Shown piece by piece: positions 34,245-44,177 of a DNA stretch of 64,000 nucleotides. The notes below the pieces were generated by a model, which did no database searches, had not been told where the DNA came from, and saw only the letters and a program-made list of their open reading frames with translations. Position 1 is the first letter of the stretch. Each line of letters begins with the position of its first letter. The stretch spans positions 1 to 64,000 of the forward strand of contig CAXTRK010000012.1 of assembly GCA_964246745.1 (NCBI GenBank). The letters run 5' to 3'. The translations under genes and the position numbers were made by a program. Source of the DNA: Lichenicoccus sp964246745. GTDB taxonomy: Bacteria; Pseudomonadota; Alphaproteobacteria; Acetobacterales; Acetobacteraceae.

Positions 34245-35714
34245 ATGGGAGTTCCCTCGGGCCGCGAGCCGCAACACGCCGTTTCAGCGGGCAGCTTGCC
34301 GGGCCTTTCGCGGCAGGCGCGCACCACCGCCCTGATCATCGCCAGCGCCCTGTTCATGGAACAGCTTGACTCGACCGTGCTGAGCACGGCGCTGCCGGTA
34401 ATGGCGCGCAGCTTCCGGGTCGATCCGCTGGCTATGAGTGCCGCGCTCACCTCCTACCTGGTCGGGCTCGCGGTGTTGATCCCGGCGAGCGGCCGGATGG
34501 CCGACCGTTTCGGCAGCCGCACCGTCTTTCGTGGCGCGATCGGCCTGTTCATGCTGGGGTCGGTGCTGTGCGCGCAGGCGCCGGACCTGTTGTTCCTGGT
34601 GTTGGCACGGCTGCTGCAGGGCGCCGGCGGGGCGATGATGGTGCCCGTCGGCAGGCTGGTGCTGCTTCGAACCGTGACCAAGAGCGAGCTGGTCTCGGCG
34701 ACCTTCTGGATGCTGCTGCCGGCAACGATCGGACCGCTGTTCGGGCCGGTGGTGGGAGGGTTGCTCACCACCTATCTGTCCTGGCGCTGGATTTTCTACA
34801 TCAACCTGCCGGTGGGCGTGCTCGGCATGGTGCTGACCACGCGCTACATTCCGCAATGGCGCGAGACGGAGCGCCACCGCTTCGACCTGCGCGGCACGAT
34901 TCTCTCGGGAACGTCGCTCGCCTGCCTGATCTTCGGACTTGAAGCCGCGAGCCGCGGCACGGCGGCGCTGACCCGCACTGCCGTCATCCTCGGGGTCGGA
35001 CTGGCGGCGGGCGCGCTCTACGGCGCTCACGCGCGACGCCACGAGAACCCGATCCTCGATTTCGGTCTGATGCGCATCCCGACCTTCCGGTTGTCCGTGC
35101 TCAGCGGCTCGATGACGCGCATGGCGGCCGGTGCGGCGCCTTTCCTGATCCCCTCGATGCTGCAACTCGGCTTCGGCATCAGTGCCGCGCATAGCGGCCT
35201 GATCACCTTCACCGCGCCGCTCGGCGGCCTGTCGATGCGGCTGTTGGCGAAACGCATGCTTCGCCGCTTCGGATTTCGCGCGGTGCTGGTCGGCAACGGC
35301 CTGAGCGGAGGCATGCTGATGCTGGCCTGCGCCACCTTCCGGCCGGGCTGGCCGTTCTGGCTGATTTCGGTGGTGCTGTTCCTGATCGGGCTGGCGCAGT
35401 CGTTGCAGTTCACCGCCTACAACACCATCGCCTATGCGGATATCGAATCCGCACGGATGAGCGCCGCGACAAGCTTCTATGCAACGTTTCAGCAGATGAC
35501 GCTGACGCTCGGAATCTGCGTCGCCGTTGGCAGCATGGCGATTGCCCGGGCGGTGGGCGGCGGCGTTCGGCTGACGCTCACGGACTTCAGCGTCGGGTTC
35601 GCGACTGTCGGCGCGCTCGCTTTGCTGGCGTCGCCGATCTGTTCATGGCTGGCGCCGGACGCCGGCTGGGAGCTGAGCGGACACCGGCCACGAGACAACA
35701 CGCCCGCGACCTGA
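34245..35714 (+). CDS. MFS multidrug exporter, DHA2 family
   Basis: 489 residues from ATG 34245. Fourteen spans; FMEQLDSTVLSTALPVMARSF is motif D1 of the 14-TMS drug exporters, GRMADRFGSRTVF is motif A, and LLQGAGGAMMVPVGRLVLLR is the TM5 region motif. It probably exports toxic hydrophobic compounds with proton antiport. No adaptor or outer-membrane partner is adjacent, so it likely works alone. Open frame extends far upstream, but that part overlaps csbD and rnhB antisense and has no similarity. Confidence 0.87.
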   Translation: MGVPSGREPQHAVSAGSLPGLSRQARTTALIIASALFMEQLDSTVLSTALPVMARSFRVDPLAMSAALTSYLVGLAVLIPASGRMADRFGSRTVFRGAIGLFMLGSVLCAQAPDLLFLVLARLLQGAGGAMMVPVGRLVLLRTVTKSELVSATFWMLLPATIGPLFGPVVGGLLTTYLSWRWIFYINLPVGVLGMVLTTRYIPQWRETERHRFDLRGTILSGTSLACLIFGLEAASRGTAALTRTAVILGVGLAAGALYGAHARRHENPILDFGLMRIPTFRLSVLSGSMTRMAAGAAPFLIPSMLQLGFGISAAHSGLITFTAPLGGLSMRLLAKRMLRRFGFRAVLVGNGLSGGMLMLACATFRPGWPFWLISVVLFLIGLAQSLQFTAYNTIAYADIESARMSAATSFYATFQQMTLTLGICVAVGSMAIARAVGGGVRLTLTDFSVGFATVGALALLASPICSWLAPDAGWELSGHRPRDNTPAT

Positions 35715-35754
35715 CTGGTGACGGGCGTGGAAAGTTAGGCGTCGATGGAGCGCC

Positions 35755-35922
35755 TCAGCGTGGCGAACGGGCCGACCACATCGTGCCGTAATTAGCAGTG
35801 CGCGGCGTGAACGCGTCGCGGAAGGCGGCAAGGATTTCACTCTCGCCGCGCTCATCGCGAGCCACCGGGTTATCGTAGGAGGCAATGGCCTCGACTTCCA
35901 GGGCGAACAGCTTGCGGAACAT
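35755..35922 (-). CDS. Small hypothetical protein (55 aa)
   Basis: A 55-residue frame, MFRKLFALEVEAIASYDN..., preceded at ideal spacing by AAGGAG (plus-strand positions 35929-35934). It contains no cysteine, signal peptide or membrane span and is rich in charged residues in its middle (ARDERGESEILAAF). No family recognised. The strong ribosome binding site is the main argument for coding. The 297 bp between it and the efflux operon (35923-36219) hold no other gene that I can see and should carry the promoters of both. Confidence 0.45.
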   Translation of the reverse strand: MFRKLFALEVEAIASYDNPVARDERGESEILAAFRDAFTPRTANYGTMWSARSPR

Positions 35923-36219
35923 GTCGATCTCCTTCGACGGGCTCTGGACCTGCCGCACGTCGTATAGCACTGCCTCGCTCTTGCCACAATCTCGCCGTGA
36001 TGCCCTCACGTAGCCGTGTATTGTTCTATTTTTGTTCTTGTTCGCACGCCGATCCGCCACCAGCGGTGGGCGAAAACCAGCGCCAGCCGTCACAATTTGG
36101 CACCGCGAGAGCGACGCCTAACCCTCGCGAGCGCGGCAGCTTCTGTTAGGGTAGGCTGCTAACGGGGGCAGGCCGCGTGGCGCCCGATCGCCGTGTTCGA
36201 TCGCTGCTTGGGGACGATA

Positions 36220-37512
36220 ATGGACGAACCGCATACCTTGGAACGCCTGCGTCCTGGCGAGCGCCCTGGAGAACACCCAGGAGAATTGCCGGATGGCACG
36301 CGTCCCCGCCGTCGGCATTGGCTCCGCCGGCTGCTGCCCTGGATCATCCTGCTGCTGGTGGCGGCGGTGATCGCCTGGGCGTTGCTGCGTCCGCATCCGA
36401 AGCCCGCGAATCCGTCCGGCCGGCATGGCGCCGCCGCGGCGAACACGACGACACCCGTCGCGGTCGCCACCGCCCGGATCGGCGCCATGCCGGTGGTGCT
36501 GACCGAACTCGGCACCGTGACCTCGCTGGCCACCGTCACCGTGCAGTCGCAGATCGCCGGCTACCTGCTGGAGGTGGATTTCCAGGAAGGTCAGGAGGTG
36601 CATCGCGGCCAGCAGCTCGCCCTGATCGACCCACGCCCCTATGAGGCGACGCTGCACCAGTATCAGGGCCAGCTTGCCCGCGACACCGCCTCGCTCAACC
36701 AGGCCAGGATCGATCTTGCGCGCTACCAGGGCCTGTTGCGCCAGCACAGCATCGCCCAGCAGACGGTCGCCGATCAGGTCTATCTGGTCGGGCAGGACCA
36801 GGGCACCGTCGAGAGCGACAAGGCGCTGGTGGCGAGTGCCGCGCTGAACATCGACTATTGCCACATCAAGGCGCCGGTGGACGGAAGAGTCGGCCTGCGC
36901 CAGGTCGATGCCGGCAACTACGTCACCCAGAACATGACCAACGGGCTGGTGGTGCTGACCATGCTGCACCCGATCTCGGTGATCTTCTCGGTGCCGGAGA
37001 ACGAGATCGGCCCGATCAACGCGCGGCTGCGCGCCGGCGCCGTGCTGCCGGTCGAAGCCTATGACAGCACCAACACGATCAAGCTCGCCAGCGGCCATGT
37101 CTCGACCTTGGACAACGTCGTCGACACCGCCACCGGCACGGTGAAGCTGCGGGCGATTTTCGACAACACCGACGAGACCTTGTTCCCCAACCAGTTCGTC
37201 AATGCCCGCCTGCTGCTCAATACCATCGAGCGCGCGGTGCTGGTGCCGTCAAGCGCGGTGCAGACCGGGCCGGACGGACAGTTCGTCTATGTCGTGGGCG
37301 CCAACAACACGGTTGCTGTGACCAATGTGAAGGTCGGCACGACCTCGGCGAGCCAGAGCGTGATCACCACCGGCCTTGCCGCCGGGCAGAAGGTGGTCAC
37401 CGACGGCACCGAGCACCTCAGCAACGGCGCGAAGGTGATGGTGCCTTCAGCGGCCCAGGCGGCGGGGAGCGCCGGACCCGCGCAACGCCGCCATCGGCAC
37501 GCCGCCCAATGA
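36220..37512 (+). CDS. mdtA: RND efflux membrane fusion protein (MdtA type)
   Basis: 430 residues from ATG 36220 (GGGGA upstream). After a basic Pro/Gly-rich cytoplasmic N-terminus comes one span (WIILLLVAAVIAWALL), then the lipoyl/coiled-coil/barrel order of RND adaptors: LGTVTSLATVTVQSQIAGYLLEVDFQEGQEV, an alpha-hairpin from about 140 to 205, and YCHIKAPVDGRVGLRQVDAGNYV. It links the two RND pumps encoded next to the outer-membrane channel. The MdtA assignment rests on the downstream pair of different RND subunits. Confidence 0.88.
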   Translation: MDEPHTLERLRPGERPGEHPGELPDGTRPRRRHWLRRLLPWIILLLVAAVIAWALLRPHPKPANPSGRHGAAAANTTTPVAVATARIGAMPVVLTELGTVTSLATVTVQSQIAGYLLEVDFQEGQEVHRGQQLALIDPRPYEATLHQYQGQLARDTASLNQARIDLARYQGLLRQHSIAQQTVADQVYLVGQDQGTVESDKALVASAALNIDYCHIKAPVDGRVGLRQVDAGNYVTQNMTNGLVVLTMLHPISVIFSVPENEIGPINARLRAGAVLPVEAYDSTNTIKLASGHVSTLDNVVDTATGTVKLRAIFDNTDETLFPNQFVNARLLLNTIERAVLVPSSAVQTGPDGQFVYVVGANNTVAVTNVKVGTTSASQSVITTGLAAGQKVVTDGTEHLSNGAKVMVPSAAQAAGSAGPAQRRHRHAAQ

Positions 37513-37557
37513 ACGTGGCCCGATGAACGTCGCGGCAACGCCTGCCCGCGCGCGGAC

Positions 37558-40500
37558 ATGAACATCTCGCGCACCTTCATTGAACGTCCGGTGGCCACCA
37601 CGCTGCTGATGCTGGCGATCCTGGGGGTGGGCCTGCTCGGTTACCATTTCCTGCCGATCTCGGCGTTGCCGGATGTCGAATATCCGACCATCCAGGTGCA
37701 GACCTTCTATCCGGGCGCCAGTCCGCAGGTGATGGCGACCTCGGTGTCGGCGCCGCTGGAGACGCAGCTCGGGCAGATGCCCGGCCTCGATCAGATGACT
37801 GCGCGCTCCTCGGGGGGCGCCTCGGTGATCACGCTGCGCTTCAGCCTGAGCATGAGCCTCGACGTCGCCGAGCAGGAGGTGCAGGCGGCGATCAACCAGG
37901 CGAACTCGCTGCTGCCGACCGACCTGCCGGCGCCGCCGGTCTATGCGAAGATCAACCCGGCGGACACCCCGATCCTCACCCTCGGCATCACCTCGCGGAC
38001 GATGCCGCTGACGGAGGTCGAGAACTACGTCGATACGCGCCTCGCGCAGAAGCTGAGCGAGGTCAGCGGCGTCGGCCTGATCACGCTGACGGGTGGCAAT
38101 CGCAAGGCGATCCTGGTCAAGGTCAACACCAGCGCCCTGGCGTCGCTCGGCCTGTCCATCGACGACCTGCGCACCACCATCGGCAACGTCAACGTCAATT
38201 CGCCGACCGGCACCTTCGACGGTCCGCTGCGCTCGTCGCAGCTTACCATCGAGGGACAGATCACGGCGCCCCAGCAGCTCGCCGACCAGATCATCGCCTA
38301 TCAGAACGGCTCACCGGTGCGGCTCGGCACCGTGGCCAAGGTGGTCGACGGGGCGGAAAACAGCCAGCTCGCCGCCTGGTCGAACACCCATCCGGCGATC
38401 GTGCTGAACGTGCAGCGGCAGCCTGGCGCCAACGTCATCGGCGTCGTGGACGGGATCAAGGCGATCCTGCCGTCGCTGGAGAGCACCATCCCTCCAGGCA
38501 TCAAGATCACCCTGCTGACCGACCGGACCACCACGATCCGCGCCTCGGTAGCCGACGTCGAGTTCGAGCTGGCGCTCTCCGTCGCCCTGGTCGTGCTGGT
38601 GATCTTCCTGTTCCTGCGCAACCTGCCGGCGACCATCATCCCGAGCCTGTCGGTGCCGCTGTCGCTGGTGGGCACCTTGGCGGCGATGTACCTGTGCGGC
38701 TTCTCGCTCGACAACCTCTCCTTGATGTCGCTGACCATCGCCACCGGCTTCGTGGTCGACGACGCCATCGTCATGATCGAGAACATCGCCCGCTTCATCG
38801 AGATGGGCGAGACCCGCATGCAGGCGGCGCTGAAGGGCGCGGGCCAGATCGGCTTCACCATCGTCTCGCTGACGGTCTCGCTGATCGCGGTGCTGATCCC
38901 GCTGCTGTTCATGGGCGACGTCGTCGGACGGCTGTTCCATGAGTTCGCCATCACGCTCGCGATCACCATCGTGATCTCCGCGGTGGTGTCGCTCACACTG
39001 GTGCCGACGATGTGCGCGCGGCTGCTGAGCGAAAACCCGCACGGCAGCGGCCGGGTGTCGCGATGGCTCGAGTCGGGGCTCGACGGCATCATCCGCGGCT
39101 ACGAGCGCGCCCTCGCCGTCGTCCTCGACCATCAGCCGCTGACCCTGGTGGTGGCGACGCTGACGGTGGCGCTGACCGTGGCGCTCGCCGCGGCGATCCC
39201 CAAGGGCTTCTTCCCGACCCAGGACACCGGCGTGATCCAGGGCATCTCGGTGGCTCCAGAGACCACCTCGCTGAACGCGATGAGCAACACCCAGCAGGCG
39301 CTCGGACGCGACATCCTGCGCGACCCGGACGTGGTCAGCCTGTCGTCCTTCGTCGGCGTCGACGGCCAGAACATGACGCTGAACGTCGGCCGCTTCCTGA
39401 TCAACCTGTCTCCGCACGACGATCGCAGCCTGTCCGTGACCGGAGTGATCGCGCGCCTGCGACGCGAGGTGGCTGACATCCCGGGCGTGCGCCTATACAT
39501 GCAGCCGGTGCAGGACCTGACGCTGGATACGGCGGTCTCGGCGACGCAATACCAGTTCGTGCTGGAGAACCCGGACGCGTCGGAGTTCGACCAATGGGTG
39601 CCCAGGTTCGTCTCGGCCTTGCAGCGGCTTCCGTCGCTCGCCGACGTGACCAGCGACATGCAGGCGAACGGGCTGGTGGCCAACGTCGATCTCGACCGCG
39701 CCACCGCGGCGCGCTTCTCGATCACGCCGGAGACGCTGGACAACGCGCTCTATGACAGCTTCGGCCAGCGCGAGATCTCGACGATCTACACGCAGTCCAA
39801 CCAATATCGGATCATCCTCGAGGCGCAGCCGCGCTATGCGGCCAGCCTCGGCGACCTGAGCCAGGTCTATCTGCCCGGCATCACCGGCACGACGAGCACG
39901 CCCACTGGCAGCACGGCCACGGGGAGCGCGCCCAAGGTCGGCGTCGGGCAGTCTCCGACCGGCGGCCTGGTGCCGCTGCCGGCGGTGGCCGCGGTGCATC
40001 TGAAGACCGCGCCGCTGCTGATCAGCCAGCTTGGCCAGTTCCCCGCCACCACCATCTCGTTCAATCTGGCGCCCGGCGCCTCGCTCGGCGAGGGCGTGAG
40101 CGCGATCGAGCATGTCGAGCGCACGATCGGCTTGCCGGCCAGCTTCATGACCTCGTTCCAGGGCACCGCGGCGGCGTTCCAGAACAGCCTCGGCAACGAA
40201 CTGTTCCTGGTCATCGCGGCGCTGGCCGCGGTCTATATCGTGCTGGGCGTGCTCTATGAGAGCTTCATCCATCCGGTGACCATCCTCTCCACCCTGCCCT
40301 CGGCCGGCATCGGAGCGCTGCTGGCGCTGATGCTGGCGGGCATGGATCTCGACGTGATGGGCATCATCGGCATCGTGCTGCTGATCGGCATCGTGAAAAA
40401 GAACGCGATCATGATGATCGACTTCGCGCTGTCCGCCGAGCGCGAGGATCAGTTGCCGCCGCGCGCGGCGATCGCGCGCGCCGCCTCGTTGCGCTTCCGG

Positions 40501-40743
40501 CCGATCCTGATGACCACGCTGGCCGCCATGCTGGCCGCCTTGCCGCTGATGCTGGGCAACGGCACCGGCTCGGAGCTGCGACGGCCGCTGGGTGTGGCCA
40601 TCGTCGGCGGCCTGCTGGTCAGCCAGTTGCTCACCTTGTTCACCACGCCGGTGATCTACCTGTTCATGGACGGGCTCGGCAGGCGGGGACGCGCCTTCTT
40701 TGCCCGCCGCGAGGCGACGCCGCCTGGTCACCCCGCCGAATGA
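37558..40743 (+). CDS. mdtB: RND multidrug efflux pump subunit (MdtB type)
   Basis: 1,061 residues, 12 spans with two large periplasmic loops. It starts MNISRTFIERPVATTLLMLAI; PDVEYPTIQV is typical of the MdtB/MdtC branch. TM4 has TGFVVDDAIVMIENIARF with the proton-relay Asp pair, and the late GIVKKNAIMMIDFAL carries the TM10 Lys. In MdtABC two B-type subunits and one C form the trimer. A Gly/Thr/Ser-rich loop (TGTTSTPTGSTATGSAPK near residues 778-796) is inserted in the second periplasmic region. Overlaps mdtC by 4 bp. Confidence 0.92.
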   Translation: MNISRTFIERPVATTLLMLAILGVGLLGYHFLPISALPDVEYPTIQVQTFYPGASPQVMATSVSAPLETQLGQMPGLDQMTARSSGGASVITLRFSLSMSLDVAEQEVQAAINQANSLLPTDLPAPPVYAKINPADTPILTLGITSRTMPLTEVENYVDTRLAQKLSEVSGVGLITLTGGNRKAILVKVNTSALASLGLSIDDLRTTIGNVNVNSPTGTFDGPLRSSQLTIEGQITAPQQLADQIIAYQNGSPVRLGTVAKVVDGAENSQLAAWSNTHPAIVLNVQRQPGANVIGVVDGIKAILPSLESTIPPGIKITLLTDRTTTIRASVADVEFELALSVALVVLVIFLFLRNLPATIIPSLSVPLSLVGTLAAMYLCGFSLDNLSLMSLTIATGFVVDDAIVMIENIARFIEMGETRMQAALKGAGQIGFTIVSLTVSLIAVLIPLLFMGDVVGRLFHEFAITLAITIVISAVVSLTLVPTMCARLLSENPHGSGRVSRWLESGLDGIIRGYERALAVVLDHQPLTLVVATLTVALTVALAAAIPKGFFPTQDTGVIQGISVAPETTSLNAMSNTQQALGRDILRDPDVVSLSSFVGVDGQNMTLNVGRFLINLSPHDDRSLSVTGVIARLRREVADIPGVRLYMQPVQDLTLDTAVSATQYQFVLENPDASEFDQWVPRFVSALQRLPSLADVTSDMQANGLVANVDLDRATAARFSITPETLDNALYDSFGQREISTIYTQSNQYRIILEAQPRYAASLGDLSQVYLPGITGTTSTPTGSTATGSAPKVGVGQSPTGGLVPLPAVAAVHLKTAPLLISQLGQFPATTISFNLAPGASLGEGVSAIEHVERTIGLPASFMTSFQGTAAAFQNSLGNELFLVIAALAAVYIVLGVLYESFIHPVTILSTLPSAGIGALLALMLAGMDLDVMGIIGIVLLIGIVKKNAIMMIDFALSAEREDQLPPRAAIARAASLRFRPILMTTLAAMLAALPLMLGNGTGSELRRPLGVAIVGGLLVSQLLTLFTTPVIYLFMDGLGRRGRAFFARREATPPGHPAE

Positions 40744-43700
40744 ATATCTCGCGCCCCTTCATCATGCGGCCGGTGGCGACGATGCTGCTGACCCTGGCCC
40801 TCATCCTCGGCGGACTGTTCGCCTACGCCAAGCTGCCGGTGGCACCTCTGCCGAACATCGATTTCCCCACCATCATGGTGCAGGCGCAGCAGCCGGGAAG
40901 CTCGCCGGACGAGATGGCGACCTCGGTCGCCGCACCCTTGGAGCGCCACCTCGGCGTGATCGCCGGCGTCACCGAGATGACCTCGCAGAGCGTCCAGGGC
41001 ACCACCCGGATCGTCGTGCAGTTCGATCTCTCACGCAATATCAACGGCGCCGCTTCGGACGTGGAGGCGGCGATCCAGGCGGCGCGCGCCGACCTGCCGA
41101 CCTCGCTGCGCAGCAACCCCGAATACTACAAGTTCAATCCGGCGAACTCGCCGATCATGGTGCTGACGCTGACCTCGGCCACGCGCACCATGCCGCAACT
41201 GTTCGACTACGCGACCAACGTGCTCGAGCAGGCGCTGTCGTCGATCCAGGGCATCGGCCGCACCGAGCCTGGCGGCGCCTCGCTGCCCGCGGTCCGCGTC
41301 GAGATGAACCCGTTGCCGCTGTTCAAGTACGGCATCGGCTTCGAGGACGTGCGCGCGGCGCTGGCTTCGGCCAATGCCGACACGCCCAAGGGCTTCATCG
41401 ATGTGGACGGCCCGCATGGCGGCCAGCGCTACCAGCTCGACACCAACGACCAGGCGCGGCGGGCCGCCGATTACCGCGACCTGGTGATCGCTTATCGCAA
41501 CGGCTCGCCGGTGCGTCTGCGCGATGTGGCGGAGGTGACGAACAGCGTCGAGGACGTGCATAATCTCGGTCTCACCGACACCAAGCCGGCGGTGATCGTG
41601 CTGATCTTTCCGCAGCCCGGCGCCAACGTCATCAAGACCATCGACGCGATCAAGGCGCAGTTGCCGCAGTTGCGCGCGGCGCTGCCGGGCGGGGTCGACC
41701 TGTCGGTCAGCATCGACCGTTCGGCCACCATACGCGCGGCATTGGCCGACACCCAGTTCACCATGTGCGTGGCCGTGGTCCTGGTGATCATGGTGGTCCT
41801 GGTGTTCCTGCGCACCTGGCGCTCGACGCTGATCCCGGCGGTGGCGGTGCCGACCTCGATCATCGGCACCTTCGGCGCGATGTACCTGATGGGCTTCTCG
41901 CTCGACACCTTGTCCTTGATGGCGCTGACCGTCGCCACCGGCTTTGTCGTCGACGACGCCATCGTCGTGCTGGAGAACATCGCGCGGCATATGGAGGCAG
42001 GCATGGGCCGGCTCGAGGCGGCCCTGCTCGGCGCGCGCGAGGTCGGCTTCACCGTGCTCTCGATCACCGTCTCGCTGGTCGCGGTGTTCACCCCGATCCT
42101 GCTGCTGGGCGGCATCGCCGGGCGATTGTTCTTCGAGTTCTCGATGACGCTGACGCTGACCATCCTGATCTCGTTCGCGCTCTCGCTCACCGTCGTGCCG
42201 ATGATGTGCGCGCTGCTGCTGCAGGTGCACCGGCGCGGCATGGCGCGTCCACGCCCGGCGGGGCCGACGCGGCGATTTTTCGCGGGCGTATCCTCGCGCA
42301 TCGAGATCGCTCTGAACGGCATGCAGGAAGGCTACGAAAGCAGCCTCGTCTGGGCGCTGCGGCACCGGCTGCTGGTGGTGCTCACCCTGCCGCTGACCAT
42401 CGCGCTGACCATCATGCTGTTCCGGACGATGCCCAAGGGCTTCATTCCCAACGAGGATGTCGGGCTGATCATCGGCTCCATACAGGGCGAGCAATCGATT
42501 TCATTCGCCAGTATCAGCAAGAAGCTGGAGCAGGCGGAGCGGGTGATCACCGCCGACCCTGACGTGCAGAGCGTCTCCGGCTACACCGGCGGCGGCGACC
42601 ACGGCGCCAACACCGGCATGGTGTTCATCGCGCTCAAGGACATCCATGAGCGCACCGACAGCGTTGACGCAACGATCGCGAGGCTCTCCGGCAAGCTGTC
42701 GCACATGGTCGGCGCCAACGTCTATTTCCGTTCCGCCGCCGACGTGCGCGCGGGCGGGCGAAGCAGCAATGCCGCCTATCAATACACCTTGGAGTCGGAC
42801 TCGTCGAAGCAGCTCTACACATGGGCGCCGATCCTGACACGGGCGCTGCAAAAGCGTCCGGAGCTGACACAGGTGGGCTCCGACGTGCAGCAGGGCGGCC
42901 CGGCCACCGAGGTGGCGATCCAGCGCGACAACGCGGCACGGCTGCAGATCACGCCGCAGCTCATCAGCAACACGCTGTATGATGCCTTCGGCCAGCGCAG
43001 CGCCTCGGTGATCTACAACGCGCTCAACCAGTATCATGTGGTGATGGAGGTGCAGCCGCGCTTCTCGCTCTCGCCCGGCATCCTCAACGAGATCTGGGTC
43101 AGCACGTCAGGCGGCACCGCCAATGGCAGCACCGCAAGCAACACCATCCGTGTGACCCGGGCCAGCACCGCGGCGAACACCGGCGGCGGCGGCTCTGGCA
43201 CCCAGACAGTTGGCACGCAGACCGCGGCCGGGGGCACCCAGTCCACGACCACCCAGTCGGCGGCCACCCAGTCTGCAACCACCCAGTCGACCAGCCAGCA
43301 GTCGCTCGCCAACAGCATCAGCAACAGCATCGCCGGCGGCAAGGCCACCTCGAACGGCTCGGCGGTGACCACCTCGGTGGAGACGATGGTGCCGCTGTCG
43401 GCGGTGACGCGGATTGTCAGCGCGACCACGCCGCTCAGCGTCAATCATCAAGGCAACTTCGTCGCCGCCACGATCTCGTTCGATCTGGCGGCGGGCAAGT
43501 CGCTGTCCGACGCCGGGCAGGTGATCCGCCAGACGATGATCCAGATCCATATGCCGGCCAGCATCCATGGCAGCTTTGCCGGCACCGCGGCACAGTTCGA
43601 GAAGACCGTGGGCGACGAGCCGCTGCTGATCCTGGCAGCGCTCGCCGCGGTCTATGTCACCTTGGGCGTGCTCTATGAGAGCTTCGTGCATCCGCTGACG

Positions 43701-44177
43701 ATCCTGTCCACGCTGCCGTCGGCGGGGGTCGGAGCCCTCCTGGCGCTGCAGCTTTTCGGCGAGGAGTTCTCGCTGATCGCGCTGATCGGCGTCATCCTGC
43801 TGATCGGCATCGTGAAGAAGAACGCGATCCTGCTGATCGACTTCGCGCTCAACGCCGAACGCAACGAGGGGCTGGCGCCGCTCGACGCGATCACCCAGGC
43901 CTGCCGGCTGCGCTTCCGCCCGATCATGATGACCAGCTTTGCCGCGGCTCTGGGAGCGCTCCCGCTGGTGTTCGGGCACGGCTATGGCAATGAGCTGCGC
44001 CGCCCGCTCGGGCTGTCGGTGGTTGGCGGGCTGGTCGTCAGCCAGGCGCTGACGCTCTATACGACGCCGGTCATCTACCTCTATCTCGACCGCATGCGGC
44101 ATTGGTGGAATGCACGCTGGAACCGACGGCGCGCCGCGCGTCCGGGACGCTTGCCAAAGGGTGCACCTGCCGAATGA
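40740..44177 (+). CDS. mdtC: RND multidrug efflux pump subunit (MdtC type) with Thr/Gln/Ser-rich insertion
   Basis: 1,145 residues, about 110 longer than typical MdtC. It begins MNISRPFIMRPVATMLLTLAL and carries PNIDFPTIMVQAQQPG, TGFVVDDAIVVLENIARH and GIVKKNAILLIDFALNAER. The extra length is a low-complexity segment at about residues 790-885, made of Gly/Ser/Thr followed by repeated TQS units (TTTQSAATQSATTQSTSQQS), then a return to normal sequence at VETMVPLSAVTRI. It lies in the second periplasmic loop at the same site as the smaller insertion in mdtB. Starts in the ATGA overlap with mdtB and ends in an ATGA overlap with the channel gene. Confidence 0.92.
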   Translation: MNISRPFIMRPVATMLLTLALILGGLFAYAKLPVAPLPNIDFPTIMVQAQQPGSSPDEMATSVAAPLERHLGVIAGVTEMTSQSVQGTTRIVVQFDLSRNINGAASDVEAAIQAARADLPTSLRSNPEYYKFNPANSPIMVLTLTSATRTMPQLFDYATNVLEQALSSIQGIGRTEPGGASLPAVRVEMNPLPLFKYGIGFEDVRAALASANADTPKGFIDVDGPHGGQRYQLDTNDQARRAADYRDLVIAYRNGSPVRLRDVAEVTNSVEDVHNLGLTDTKPAVIVLIFPQPGANVIKTIDAIKAQLPQLRAALPGGVDLSVSIDRSATIRAALADTQFTMCVAVVLVIMVVLVFLRTWRSTLIPAVAVPTSIIGTFGAMYLMGFSLDTLSLMALTVATGFVVDDAIVVLENIARHMEAGMGRLEAALLGAREVGFTVLSITVSLVAVFTPILLLGGIAGRLFFEFSMTLTLTILISFALSLTVVPMMCALLLQVHRRGMARPRPAGPTRRFFAGVSSRIEIALNGMQEGYESSLVWALRHRLLVVLTLPLTIALTIMLFRTMPKGFIPNEDVGLIIGSIQGEQSISFASISKKLEQAERVITADPDVQSVSGYTGGGDHGANTGMVFIALKDIHERTDSVDATIARLSGKLSHMVGANVYFRSAADVRAGGRSSNAAYQYTLESDSSKQLYTWAPILTRALQKRPELTQVGSDVQQGGPATEVAIQRDNAARLQITPQLISNTLYDAFGQRSASVIYNALNQYHVVMEVQPRFSLSPGILNEIWVSTSGGTANGSTASNTIRVTRASTAANTGGGGSGTQTVGTQTAAGGTQSTTTQSAATQSATTQSTSQQSLANSISNSIAGGKATSNGSAVTTSVETMVPLSAVTRIVSATTPLSVNHQGNFVAATISFDLAAGKSLSDAGQVIRQTMIQIHMPASIHGSFAGTAAQFEKTVGDEPLLILAALAAVYVTLGVLYESFVHPLTILSTLPSAGVGALLALQLFGEEFSLIALIGVILLIGIVKKNAILLIDFALNAERNEGLAPLDAITQACRLRFRPIMMTSFAAALGALPLVFGHGYGNELRRPLGLSVVGGLVVSQALTLYTTPVIYLYLDRMRHWWNARWNRRRAARPGRLPKGAPAE

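Noticed and set aside
41031..42494. 487-codon minus-strand frame inside mdtC, and similar ones in mdtB
   Set aside because: Shadow of codon bias in a conserved RND gene.
43110..43395. Frameshift or assembly error as the cause of the extra mdtC sequence
   Set aside because: The reading frame is continuous and RND-like sequence resumes in the same frame after the repeat region.
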